Shown: positions 1 through 6,341, numbered from the stretch's first letter. The stretch is 7,237 nt of DNA from DATCVR01 sp036566745 (GCA_036566745.1 DATCVR010000196.1:1-7237), one strand, 5' to 3'. Numbers and translations are program-made. The notes: generated by a model from the sequence alone, not told the origin.

Positions 1-633
1 GAGGTAGCCCAGGATGAAGTCGATGTTGAGGCTGCGCTCGTGGGCCTCGTCGATGATGAGCGTGTCGTAGCGGCGCAGCATCCGGTCCTGGCCGATCTCG
101 GCGAGCAGGATGCCGTCGGTCATGAGCTTGACGAGGGTGTCATCGCCGGCCTTCTGGGTGAAACGGACCTGGTAGCCCACGGCGTCGCCGAGCTCGGTGC
201 CGAGCTCCTCGGCCACCCGTTCGGCCACGGTGCGGGCGGCCAGGCGTCGTGGCTGGGTGTGGCCGATCGCGCCGCGGATGCCGCGGCCGAGCTCGAGGCA
301 GATCTTCGGCAGCTGGGTGGTCTTGCCCGAGCCGGTCTCGCCGGCCACGACGACGACCTGGTGGTCGCGGATGGCCTCGGCGATCTCGTCGCGGCGGGCG
401 CTGATCGGCAGCTGCTCGGGGTAGCGGATGGTGGGTACGCCCGCAGCCCGGCGGTCGAGGCGGCGCTTCGCGGCGTCGACCTCCCCGGAGATGTCGGCCA
501 GGGCGGTGTCGCGGGCCGCGGCGTCGCGCATCCGCCGGACGCCGTCGAGACGACGGGTCAGCCGATGCTCGTCGCGGAGCGAGAGCTCGGGCAGGCGGGC
601 GCGCAGGTCGGCGTGCGGGGAGGGCGTGGACAT
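1..633 (-). CDS. hrpA: ATP-dependent RNA helicase HrpA, DEAH-box (5' part; 3' end beyond the left edge)
   Basis: The gene starts at the ATG at 633-631 and stays open to base 1, giving the first 211 residues of what is normally a protein of about 1,300 residues. HrpA proteins are cytoplasmic DEAH/RHA helicases that use ATP to remodel RNA; in E. coli HrpA has been linked to mRNA processing and rescue of stalled ribosomes. Visible motifs are Walker A GETGSGKT (residues 98-105), motif Ia TQPRRLAA (126-133), motif Ib TDGILL (172-177) and motif II DEAH (195-198) followed by ERSLNIDFILGYL, which is characteristic of HrpA. The first 70 residues are a charged, arginine-rich helical lead-in also typical of the family. 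The helicase C-terminal, HA2, OB and DUF3418 regions lie outside the window. No clear Shine-Dalgarno precedes the ATG; a TAACCT box 9 bases upstream suggests a nearly leaderless transcript. The family call is firm, the start fairly firm. Confidence 0.95.
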   Translation of the reverse strand, partial: MSTPSPHADLRARLPELSLRDEHRLTRRLDGVRRMRDAAARDTALADISGEVDAAKRRLDRRAAGVPTIRYPEQLPISARRDEIAEAIRDHQVVVVAGETGSGKTTQLPKICLELGRGIRGAIGHTQPRRLAARTVAERVAEELGTELGDAVGYQVRFTQKAGDDTLVKLMTDGILLAEIGQDRMLRRYDTLIIDEAHERSLNIDFILGYL

Positions 634-642
634 ACGCCGCCA

Positions 643-648
643 AGGTTA
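643..648 (-). promoter_or_regulatory. Possible -10 box for hrpA (TAACCT)
   Basis: Read on the minus strand, TAACCT fits the actinobacterial TAnnnT -10 pattern and ends 9 bases before the hrpA ATG, which would put the transcript start within about 2-3 bases of the start codon. No recognisable Shine-Dalgarno lies in between, which fits a leaderless or nearly leaderless mRNA. The -35 position would fall inside the adjacent hairpin loop and matches consensus poorly. This is a pattern match only. Confidence 0.3.
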
Positions 649-655
649 CGTGGCG

Positions 656-693
656 AGGCGGCCGCCGGTCGCGGGGATTTCCGGCGGCCGCCT
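656..693 (-). terminator. GC-rich stem-loop after the beta-helix gene
   Basis: AGGCGGCCGCCGG (656-668) and CCGGCGGCCGCCT (681-693) form a perfect 13-bp inverted repeat with a 12-base loop. It begins 19 bases past the stop codon of the minus-strand beta-helix gene and ends 22 bases before the hrpA start, so a terminator for the beta-helix transcript is the natural reading. There is no T tract on either strand, which is common for hairpin terminators in high-GC actinobacteria but leaves the call less certain. Each arm contains the self-complementary octamer GCGGCCGC, so the arms can also fold on themselves. It could instead act as an mRNA-stabilising or attenuating structure between two co-transcribed genes. 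Confidence 0.7.
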
Positions 694-712
694 TCGTACC
701 CGGTGAGGCTTG

Positions 713-2314
713 CTACGAGGTGCGGCGGTCGGCGAGCTGTTTCAGGTAGAGCGAGCTGGGCGCCAGCCCGGACCGGTTGGTCCCTTCCACGTAGCCGGCC
801 TGATGTGTGGTGTACCAGTTCTGTCCGGTCACAGCGCCGGTCGTGCCGATCGCGAAGTTCTGCGCTGTGGGAGGCGTCTGCACGCACACCTTCTTGCCGT
901 TGTTGACCGTGCAGTTCCACGCCACGCTGTTCACCGAGGACCAGCCGTGCCCACTGCCGAGGTCGCCGCGATTGTGCAGGGAGAGGACCCACGCCTTGTC
1001 GCTCTGGCTGGAGAGCTCCTTGATGTTGTCGAACAGGAGCCCTTGGCTCCACCGGTGATGGCCACCGGTCTCGGAGTAGCCGCTCTCGTTGATCCCGTTG
1101 AGCCACACGACGCCGGAGCAGGTGCTCATCCCCGAGGACACGAAGGCGTGCCGGGCATGGGTGGACGTCAGGTCACGGAAGAGCACCTGCTGGGCCTGGC
1201 CACCGGCATTGAAGTTGTACCGCTTCCCTCCGTCGAGGACGGAGCGGGGATGGCTGGCCCGCACTCCCTGGACGGTGACCCGGGTGCTCCGCGTCACCGT
1301 GATGCCGGACACGGAGAAGTGCAGGAACGTGCAGTTGGTGACCCACGAGTCCTCGGTCCGGCTGACGACGACGCAGTTCTGCGGGTGATCCTCGCTGGCG
1401 CTCGCCGGATAGCCCATGTCGATGCGGAGGTTCTCCACGCCGACGTTGCGGACCAGCCCGCTCCGGTCCCAGACGTAGACGTAGGACTGCGACAGCGACC
1501 GCCGCAGGTCGTTGAAGACAGGAGCGTCGATGACGATGTCGTTGCCGACGATCTGCTTGACGTACCGGTTGTACATGATGGGCAGCGACCCGACCGCCCA
1601 CGGATCCGCCTTCTTCACACCCCCGCCGTTGATCGCGTCGCCCCACGCCTTGGTGTGTGGATGGACGATGATGATGTTGGCGCCGACCTTCAGGTTGGCC
1701 GTCGACGCCAGAGTGAGCCGCCGTTGCCCGGCCGTGACCAGGCTGGACGTGACGCCGGTCTTGGTGCCGGGCACCTGGGTGGCCCAGTCCGAGCTGCCGC
1801 CGACCAGCAGAAGCGCACCAACACTCCCGCTTCCGGTGCCGGTGATGACCGTGTTGACCGACGTGTCCGCCCCCTTGCCGACGCCGCGCAGCACGACACC
1901 GTTGCGCTTCATGCGCAGCGTGCCGTCGACGACGTAGTGACCGGCCTTGAGCAGCAACGCTCCCCGGAAGCCGTTGGCGGCGTACGGCTTGGCGCCGACC
2001 TCGTCCAGTGCGGCCTGAATGTGCGCGGTGTTGTCGCCCTTGACCGGGCCGATCTCCTTGACGACGGGGACGGAAGGCAGCGACTCGGTTCCATTGCGGA
2101 ATCCGGCCCAGCTGAAGTCGGGGATCACCTTGCCGCGCGAATCCGCCTTGTATACGAGCCGGCCGTCGGCGCCCGGGTAGACGAGTGCGGAGTGCCAGGT
2201 GGCGGCGTGTGCGGCCTCCGGGGCAAGCACGGTGCGGGCGACGGAGACGCCCGCGCCTGCGGCAAGTACTCCGCCGGCCCTCAACAAGGTGCGGCGCGAC
2301 AAGGATCCGGGCAT
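713..2314 (-). CDS. Tat-secreted right-handed beta-helix protein, pectate-lyase-like superfamily
   Basis: This 533-residue protein starts at ATG 2314-2312, preceded by AAAGG at 8-base spacing. A longer reading frame reaches further upstream, but this start places a clean twin-arginine signal at the very N-terminus: SRRTLLR (residues 6-12), a hydrophobic stretch, and an AHA cleavage site (35-37). The mature part has a DNTAHIQAALDEVGA segment (94-108), the hallmark of the first turn of pectate_lyase_3-type beta-helices. Rungs rich in V/I/N follow, including LRGVGKGADTSVN, NCTF (327-330), ITVTRSTRVTVQGV and VLFRDLTSTHARHAF. Conserved-looking polar clusters at 361-369 (DGGKRYNFN), 385-389 (THARH) and 417-422 (GGHHRW) could line a carbohydrate groove. 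Such proteins are polysaccharide lyases, glycosidases, epimerases or binding proteins; the substrate cannot be read from sequence. The gene is divergent from the coiled-coil ATP-grasp gene and followed by a strong hairpin. Confidence 0.85.
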   Translation of the reverse strand: MPGSLSRRTLLRAGGVLAAGAGVSVARTVLAPEAAHAATWHSALVYPGADGRLVYKADSRGKVIPDFSWAGFRNGTESLPSVPVVKEIGPVKGDNTAHIQAALDEVGAKPYAANGFRGALLLKAGHYVVDGTLRMKRNGVVLRGVGKGADTSVNTVITGTGSGSVGALLLVGGSSDWATQVPGTKTGVTSSLVTAGQRRLTLASTANLKVGANIIIVHPHTKAWGDAINGGGVKKADPWAVGSLPIMYNRYVKQIVGNDIVIDAPVFNDLRRSLSQSYVYVWDRSGLVRNVGVENLRIDMGYPASASEDHPQNCVVVSRTEDSWVTNCTFLHFSVSGITVTRSTRVTVQGVRASHPRSVLDGGKRYNFNAGGQAQQVLFRDLTSTHARHAFVSSGMSTCSGVVWLNGINESGYSETGGHHRWSQGLLFDNIKELSSQSDKAWVLSLHNRGDLGSGHGWSSVNSVAWNCTVNNGKKVCVQTPPTAQNFAIGTTGAVTGQNWYTTHQAGYVEGTNRSGLAPSSLYLKQLADRRTS

Positions 2315-2333
2315 AGGTTCGGCCTTTCGGTAT

Positions 2334-2349
2334 TCAAGGCGATCAAGGC
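2334..2349. repeat. Tandem TCAAGGC direct repeat in the divergent promoter region
   Basis: TCAAGGC occurs at 2334-2340 and again at 2343-2349, a 9-base period, 20 bases upstream of the beta-helix start. The related GATCAAGG occurs at 2341-2348 and again at 2504-2511, just before the start of the divergent ligase gene where it merges with the ribosome binding site. Short repeats near both starts could be sites for a shared regulator, but at this length chance is a real alternative. Confidence 0.3.
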
Positions 2350-2438
2350 TGATCGGGTGGAGAAGCAGATGCGCCGCACGGTAGGTAGCGGCGGTTTCCG
2401 TTCGGTTTCTGCGCTTCCCGACGTCCAGGCGGCGGCAC

Positions 2439-2458
2439 CGAGCCAGGGGACCGGCTCG
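2439..2458. repeat. Short inverted repeat CGAGCC-N8-GGCTCG
   Basis: A perfect 6-bp inverted repeat with an 8-base centre lies in the divergent promoter region, about 64 bases upstream of the ligase start. It has no T tract and is too far from either stop codon to be a terminator. Operator-like dyad symmetry for a dimeric regulator is possible; significance is low in GC-rich DNA. Confidence 0.3.
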
Positions 2459-2507
2459 CGCCTGTCTGCCCGGCATGTCCACGTACTACACTCCGCTGAT
2501 TCCGATC

Positions 2508-2515
2508 AAGGGGGG
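2508..2515 (+). promoter_or_regulatory. Ribosome binding site AAGGGGGG that decides the GTG start
   Basis: AAGGGGGG ends 6 bases before the GTG at 2522 and 12 bases before the in-frame ATG at 2528. The spacing favours the GTG. It is the strongest ribosome site in the window. Confidence 0.6.
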
Positions 2516-2521
2516 CAGGTT

Positions 2522-3838
2522 GTGGGCATGCATGCATTGCTGCGGAGGTTCCCGCCGATAGCGCGACGGGAACGTGCCATCGCGACTGTGACGGCAGAAC
2601 GCGACAAACTCCGGCGCAGCCGCCGGAAGCTGACTCGGCAGTTGCAGGACGAGCGCGACGCGAGGAGCGCAGAGCGAACCGCCGCCGAGGCACGACTCAA
2701 GGCCGCCGAGGCACGAGCGAGCGCCGCCGAGGGACTACGGAACGCCGCCGAAGCGCGAGTGAGCGCCGCGGAGGCGCGAGTGAGCGCCGCTGAGGGACGT
2801 CGCGCCGCCGCAGTCGCGGCTCTCGCCGCGCACGAGGTAGCCGCACAGAAGGCGCTGGACGCGCAGAAGAGTCGCCTGCTGCGGCCGGCGGACAAGCCGT
2901 CGTTCCACGTCAAGCTGTACGAGGCTGCGCGGGTGCGGGCGATCGGTGTGCAGCGTGACCTCTGGCTGTCTCCGCCTGTGATGGAAGTCAACGACAAGGA
3001 CGCCGGGTATGCCTTCGCTCGGAGTCACGGCATCGCCGCACCACGTCAGCTGGCGACCTTCGAGCGGCCCGGCCTGATCGATTGGTCGGAGTTGCCGGAC
3101 AACTTCGTGATCAAGACCTTGCGCGGGACATCGAGCAGGGGCGTGCTGGTGCTCGAGCGCGTCGCGGGCGGATACATCGACCACATGGCAGGTGATCACG
3201 CCGTGATGAGTCAGGCCGACGTCATCGGCTATCTGGACGCTCGGGTCCTGACCGATCAGGTCAGTCCCGAGCTGGTCATCGAGGAGGCGCTGCCGTCGCC
3301 CTACGGTGATGGCCGGAAGATCGTGCCCGACGCCAAGCTGTACTGCTTCTACGGGACGGTGGGCATGGTGATGATCGCGGCGCGGAGCAGCCGGAGAGCG
3401 GCCGACCTGTCGTTCCGGTACTTCGACGCTGCCGGAACCGACCTCGGCGACGTGCGGACCGGGCCGAGGCACGATCCGAGCCTCCCTGAGCCGATGCACG
3501 TGGCGGCGCTGGTGGCAGCCGGTGCGCTCCTCTCGGCGGCGCTGCCAGAGCCGTTCGTTCGGCTGGACTTCTACGAGCAGCCCGACGGGATCGTCTTCGG
3601 CGAGACGACCTTGGGGCCGGGCGGCAAGCAGCTCATGCGCAGCGACGTCGACCAGCTGCTCGGCGCCATGTGGGAGGACGCTGAGGCACGACTTCGCGCC
3701 GAGGCGTACGCGGCACAGATGCGCGGACCCCGGTTCGGGGATCTCGCCACGTGGCACGAGAGCCCCGGCCGAGCTGACGGCACGCGTGATGACGTGATCC
3801 CGCAACCGTCCGCCCCACTGAGCCAGGTGGAGCTCTGA
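2522..3838 (+). CDS. Coiled-coil protein with C-terminal TupA-like ATP-grasp ligase domain
   Basis: This 438-residue cytoplasmic protein starts at GTG 2522 after a strong AAGGGGGG site. The reading frame stays open far upstream, antisense to the beta-helix gene, but that part is a shadow. Residues 15-118 form a charged, alanine-rich coiled coil whose centre (54-95) has six in-register heptads starting AAE. Residues 125-400 resemble the TupA-like ATP-grasp family, named after a Bacillus teichuronopeptide synthesis protein. Visible are the lysine in FVIKT (K198), the loop RGTSSRGV (201-208), the adenine-contacting VIEEAL (252-257), DAKLYCF (270-276), and the metal-binding segment FVRLDF (D349) plus FGETTLGPGG (E361). 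ATP-grasp ligases activate a carboxylate as acyl phosphate and join it to an amine or similar group. A role in decorating a surface polymer is inferred from the family. The coiled coil may mediate oligomerisation or docking. Acceptor and donor are unknown. Confidence 0.85.
   Translation: MGMHALLRRFPPIARRERAIATVTAERDKLRRSRRKLTRQLQDERDARSAERTAAEARLKAAEARASAAEGLRNAAEARVSAAEARVSAAEGRRAAAVAALAAHEVAAQKALDAQKSRLLRPADKPSFHVKLYEAARVRAIGVQRDLWLSPPVMEVNDKDAGYAFARSHGIAAPRQLATFERPGLIDWSELPDNFVIKTLRGTSSRGVLVLERVAGGYIDHMAGDHAVMSQADVIGYLDARVLTDQVSPELVIEEALPSPYGDGRKIVPDAKLYCFYGTVGMVMIAARSSRRAADLSFRYFDAAGTDLGDVRTGPRHDPSLPEPMHVAALVAAGALLSAALPEPFVRLDFYEQPDGIVFGETTLGPGGKQLMRSDVDQLLGAMWEDAEARLRAEAYAAQMRGPRFGDLATWHESPGRADGTRDDVIPQPSAPLSQVEL
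2681..2806 (+). repeat. 21-bp tandem repeats encoding coiled-coil heptads
   Basis: The GCCGCCGAG-like word recurs at 2681, 2702, 2723, 2744, 2765 and 2786, exactly 21 bases apart, encoding six heptads of the form AAEARxS/K/N or AAEGxRx. The copies at 2744-2764 and 2765-2785 are almost identical (GCGCGAGTGAGC core), which suggests recent duplication or slippage. Keeping a multiple of 21 bases preserves the heptad phase. Confidence 0.85.
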
Positions 3839-3848
3839 GAGCACGAGA

Positions 3849-4730
3849 TCACGCACGTATCGCGGTGCGGGCACTCTCGGTCGTGGACCCGAGCAGGTCC
3901 AGCGCCGCGGCTGACGGCGATCCGGGCTCGGCGACGTGGGTCACGAGGCGCTGCCCGGTGGCGTCGGCCAGGTGCAGCACCTCGAACTCGAGGTCGAGGT
4001 CGCCCACCTCCGGGTGATGGAGGCGCTTGACGCCTCGCGTGCACCGGGCCACCGGGTGCCGGGCCCACAGCGCCGAGAACTCCGGGCTCTTCATCGACAG
4101 CTCGCCGACGAGCTCCGCCAGCTCGCGGTCGTCCGGGAACTGTGCGGCCACGAAGCGCAGCGACGCTACGGCCAGTCCGGCCTCCTCGGACCAGGAACGG
4201 TGCAGGTCACGAGTGTGCGGATCGAGGAACAGCAGGCGGGTGAGGTTGGGGCGGTCGGCCGGGTGGGCGGGGGCGCCGGCGTCGAGGTGGCCGGCGAGGA
4301 GGAGGTGCCCGAGCCGGTTCCAGGCGAGCACCTCGTTGCGGCGGCCGACGATCACGGCGGGGATGCCGTGCATCGCCTCGATCAGCCGCTTCGTGCCGGG
4401 CGCGGCGTGATCGGGGCGGCTGGGGCGGCGGCGCTTGGTGGTGGTGGTGGGGCGGGCGAGGGCGTGTAGGTGGGCGCGTTCGTCGTCGTCGAGCTCCAGC
4501 GCCCGGGCCAGGGCGTCGATCACGGCCTCGGAGGCGTTGGTGCTCTGTCCCTGTTCGAGCCGGGTGTAGTAGGCAGCCGAGACGCCGGCGAGCTGGGCGA
4601 GCTCCTCGCGCCGGAGGCCGGGCACCCGCCGGTGGCCGTACGACGTGATGCCGACGTCGTCGGGCGTGAGCTCGGCGCGACGCGACCGGAGGAACTCGCC
4701 GAGCGCCGCGGCGCCGCCTGTGTGCTCCAT
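3849..4730 (-). CDS. XRE-family regulator with MmyB/MltR-like ligand-binding domain
   Basis: This 293-residue DNA-binding protein starts at ATG 4730-4728. After a short lead-in comes the family signature HRRVPGLRREELAQLAGVS (33-51), in which residues 43-66 form the helix-turn-helix (AQLAGVS turn, then YYTRLEQG as recognition helix). Residues from about 112 onward match the MmyB-like ligand-binding domain common in actinobacterial XRE regulators: IPAVIVGRRNEVLAWN (residues 122-137), then RLLFLDP, the arginine/histidine-rich SALWARHPV stretch and a C-terminal hydrophobic barrel segment ending in FEVLHL and VTHVAEPGSPS. Members bind small hydrophobic or aromatic ligands and usually repress a neighbouring oxidoreductase or transporter gene. 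Here the neighbour is a divergent DHA2 exporter 101 bases away, so repression of that pump is the likely job. The gene converges with the ATP-grasp gene, with only 10 bases between the stops. Confidence 0.92.
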   Translation of the reverse strand: MEHTGGAAALGEFLRSRRAELTPDDVGITSYGHRRVPGLRREELAQLAGVSAAYYTRLEQGQSTNASEAVIDALARALELDDDERAHLHALARPTTTTKRRRPSRPDHAAPGTKRLIEAMHGIPAVIVGRRNEVLAWNRLGHLLLAGHLDAGAPAHPADRPNLTRLLFLDPHTRDLHRSWSEEAGLAVASLRFVAAQFPDDRELAELVGELSMKSPEFSALWARHPVARCTRGVKRLHHPEVGDLDLEFEVLHLADATGQRLVTHVAEPGSPSAAALDLLGSTTESARTAIRA

Positions 4731-4771
4731 GCCGCTATTGTCCGCGTTCGGCGGGCCGACTGCCTGTCCCT

Positions 4772-4800
4772 GCCAGTGGTAGACACACCAGAGGGCTGGC
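4772..4800. promoter_or_regulatory. Candidate operator between regulator and exporter
   Basis: GCCAG (4772-4776) pairs with CTGGC (4796-4800), and nested inside, TGGT (4777-4780) pairs with ACCA (4787-4790) around AGACAC. The dyad sits in the 101-bp gap, 41 bases from the regulator start and 31 from the exporter start, where a divergent repressor would bind to control both promoters. The arms are interrupted by an unpaired GAGGG. No strong -35/-10 pair was found for either gene; GACAAT just before the regulator ATG is a weak -10 candidate. Operator function is inference. Confidence 0.4.
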
Positions 4801-4831
4801 TGGTGGTGGCGGCGGGCTCGACCGTGGTGGC

Positions 4832-6271
4832 GTGACTCTCACCGATCTGTCCGCCGCGCCGCACCGGATGACCCGGCGGCACCGGCTCGTCCTCGTCGTC
4901 CTGCTGACCGCTGGTTTCACGCTGGCGGTCGACTTCTCGATCCTCAACGTCGCGTTGCCGGCGATCGGCGCCGAGGTCGGGTTCTCGCTGGAGCAGCTCC
5001 AGTGGATCGCCACATCGTTCGCGTTGTGCGCCGCGGGCTTCACGCTCCTGTTCGGGCGGATCGCCGACCTGTTCGGGCGGCGCCGGCTGTTCCTGGTGGG
5101 GATGGCGCTGCTCGGGGTGTCGTCGCTGGCAGGGGGCCTGGCGCAGGAACCGGCGTTGCTGCTGGCGGCGCGGGTCGCCCAGGGCCTGGCCACGGCAGCC
5201 GTGACCCCGGCGGCGCTGTCGCTGCTGACGACAGCCTTCCCGGAGGGGCCGTTGCGCGAACGTGCGCTGGGGCTCAACGGTGCGCTGATGGCGGCCGGCT
5301 TCACCACCGGGGCGATCCTCGGCGGCGTGCTGACCGATCTGCTGAGCTGGCGTTGGGCGTTCTTCGTCAACGTGGCGGTCGCCGTGGTGGTTCTCGCGAT
5401 GGCTCCGGTGGTGCTCAGCGAGAGTCGGCCGTCGGTCCGGCCCTCCCTCGACGTACCCGGCGCGATCACCGTCACTCTCGGCCTGCTGGCGATCGTCTAC
5501 GGCCTGACCACCGCGGGGGAGCGGTCGTGGGGGGATCCGCTCGCGTTGGGCGCCCTGGGCGGCGGGCTGGCGTTGCTGGTGGTGTTCTGGCTGGTCGAGC
5601 GCCGGGTCGCGCAGCCGTTGGTGCCGGTGGCGATCCTCACCCGCCGGAGCGTCGCGTGGGGCAACGTGGCCGGGCTGATGGCGTTCGTGACCGAGACGTC
5701 GCTGGTGTTCTTGCTCACCCTGTACCTGCAGAACGTCCTCGGGTACTCGCCGCTGGCAGCGGGTCTGTCCTTCGCCGTGCTGGGTGCAGGGACGGTGCTC
5801 GGGGGCATCCTCGGACCGAAGGTCATCGCGAGGCTGGGGCGAACGAACGCGCTGGTGGCGGGGTTCCTCGTCCAGGCCGCCGCCACGGCTGCGCTGATCT
5901 TCCTCGGCGCCGAGCCCGGGTGGATCGTGGTGTTGCTCGTGGCCACCTTCGTCGGAGGGGTCGCCAACCTGGTCGCGATCGTGGGCTTCATGGTCACCGC
6001 CACCTCCGGCCTGCCCGACCACGAACAGGGCCTGGCCACGGGTCTGGCGACGATGAGCCAGCAGGTCGGGATCACCCTGGGCATCCCGATCATGTCGGCC
6101 GTGGCCGCGGCTCGCGTCAACGCGGCCGGCACCGAGACCACGGCCGCCGTCCTGTCCGGCATCACGACGGCGATCGCGGTCAACGCGGCGCTGTGCGTCC
6201 TGACCGCGCTGGTGGTCTGGCTCGGCCTCGGGTCGCGGAGCCCGTTGTCACACGCCGCACATCGTCGGTAA
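4832..6271 (+). CDS. DHA2-family (EmrB/QacA type) MFS exporter, 14 TM segments
   Basis: This 479-residue inner-membrane protein of the drug:H+ antiporter-2 family exports small toxic compounds using the proton gradient. Signatures are the TM1 motif AVDFSILNVALPAI (32-45) with its family aspartate D34, the motif A loop GRIADLFGRRR (75-85) between TM2 and TM3, ARVAQGLATAAVTPAAL (113-129) in the TM4 region, and the TM5 motif C region GAILGGVL followed by LSWRWAFFVN (residues 160-180). Length and hydrophobic segments fit 14 helices. The start is GTG 4832, which has no good ribosome site; ATG 4868 is in frame just before TM1 but is no better supplied. The divergent XRE regulator is the likely controller, and mgsA follows after 70 bases on the same strand. 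The substrate cannot be deduced; drug or metabolite efflux is the usual annotation. Confidence 0.92.
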   Translation: MTLTDLSAAPHRMTRRHRLVLVVLLTAGFTLAVDFSILNVALPAIGAEVGFSLEQLQWIATSFALCAAGFTLLFGRIADLFGRRRLFLVGMALLGVSSLAGGLAQEPALLLAARVAQGLATAAVTPAALSLLTTAFPEGPLRERALGLNGALMAAGFTTGAILGGVLTDLLSWRWAFFVNVAVAVVVLAMAPVVLSESRPSVRPSLDVPGAITVTLGLLAIVYGLTTAGERSWGDPLALGALGGGLALLVVFWLVERRVAQPLVPVAILTRRSVAWGNVAGLMAFVTETSLVFLLTLYLQNVLGYSPLAAGLSFAVLGAGTVLGGILGPKVIARLGRTNALVAGFLVQAAATAALIFLGAEPGWIVVLLVATFVGGVANLVAIVGFMVTATSGLPDHEQGLATGLATMSQQVGITLGIPIMSAVAAARVNAAGTETTAAVLSGITTAIAVNAALCVLTALVVWLGLGSRSPLSHAAHRR

Positions 6272-6302
6272 ACGGCCGCGACATGCTGCGCGCGAAGAGT
6301 GG

Positions 6303-6330
6303 GTGACACATCACGACTCGGCGAGACTCT
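6303..6330 (+). promoter_or_regulatory. Possible promoter for mgsA (GTGACA-N16-GACTCT)
   Basis: GTGACA (6303-6308) matches five of six bases of the TTGACA -35 box, and GACTCT (6325-6330) keeps the key A2 and T6 of a -10 box at 16-base spacing. It lies in the 70-base gap after the exporter stop and 11 bases before the mgsA ATG, which would give an almost leaderless start overlapping the GGGGA ribosome site. No terminator hairpin separates exporter and mgsA, so read-through is equally possible. Confidence 0.25.
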
Positions 6331-6341
6331 GGGGACATACC

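Larger units (their letters stand above)
2315..2521. promoter_or_regulatory. Divergent intergenic region between beta-helix and ATP-grasp genes
   Basis: These 207 bases must hold the promoters of both divergent genes. Visible elements are the tandem TCAAGGC repeat near the minus-strand start, a 6-bp inverted repeat CGAGCC/GGCTCG (2439-2444 and 2453-2458, 8-base loop), and a weak TACACT -10-like box (2487-2492) ahead of the plus-strand gene. No convincing -35 boxes are seen. No small open frame with a good ribosome site was recognised in it. Confidence 0.55.

Noticed and set aside
2315..2482. A longer N-terminus for the beta-helix protein
   Set aside because: The extra residues would bury the twin-arginine signal inside the protein; ATG 2314 has AAAGG at good spacing and puts the signal at the N-terminus.
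710..2521. A plus-strand open frame running in phase into the ligase gene for about 600 further codons
   Set aside because: It lies antisense to the beta-helix gene, has no recognisable domain and low-complexity G/A/V/D/R-rich composition, and the ligase has a strong ribosome site at its own start.
2735..3874. A 379-codon minus-strand frame over the ligase gene
   Set aside because: No domain or plausible start site; its length follows from high GC content opposite a real gene.
4520..6022. A 500-codon minus-strand frame over the regulator start and the exporter
   Set aside because: It is composed of R/Q/H/E/G/P-rich low-complexity sequence typical of antisense frames in GC-rich DNA and overlaps two clearly recognised genes.
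5002..6306. A 434-codon plus-strand frame inside the exporter gene
   Set aside because: It is the +1/+2 shadow of the MFS gene, with arginine/glycine-rich sequence and no membrane segments.
6303..6341. GTG 6303 as the mgsA start
   Set aside because: The nearest purine-rich site is only 3 bases away, and ATG 6342 has GGGGA at 6 bases and gives the expected family N-terminus right before the HIALVAHD strand.
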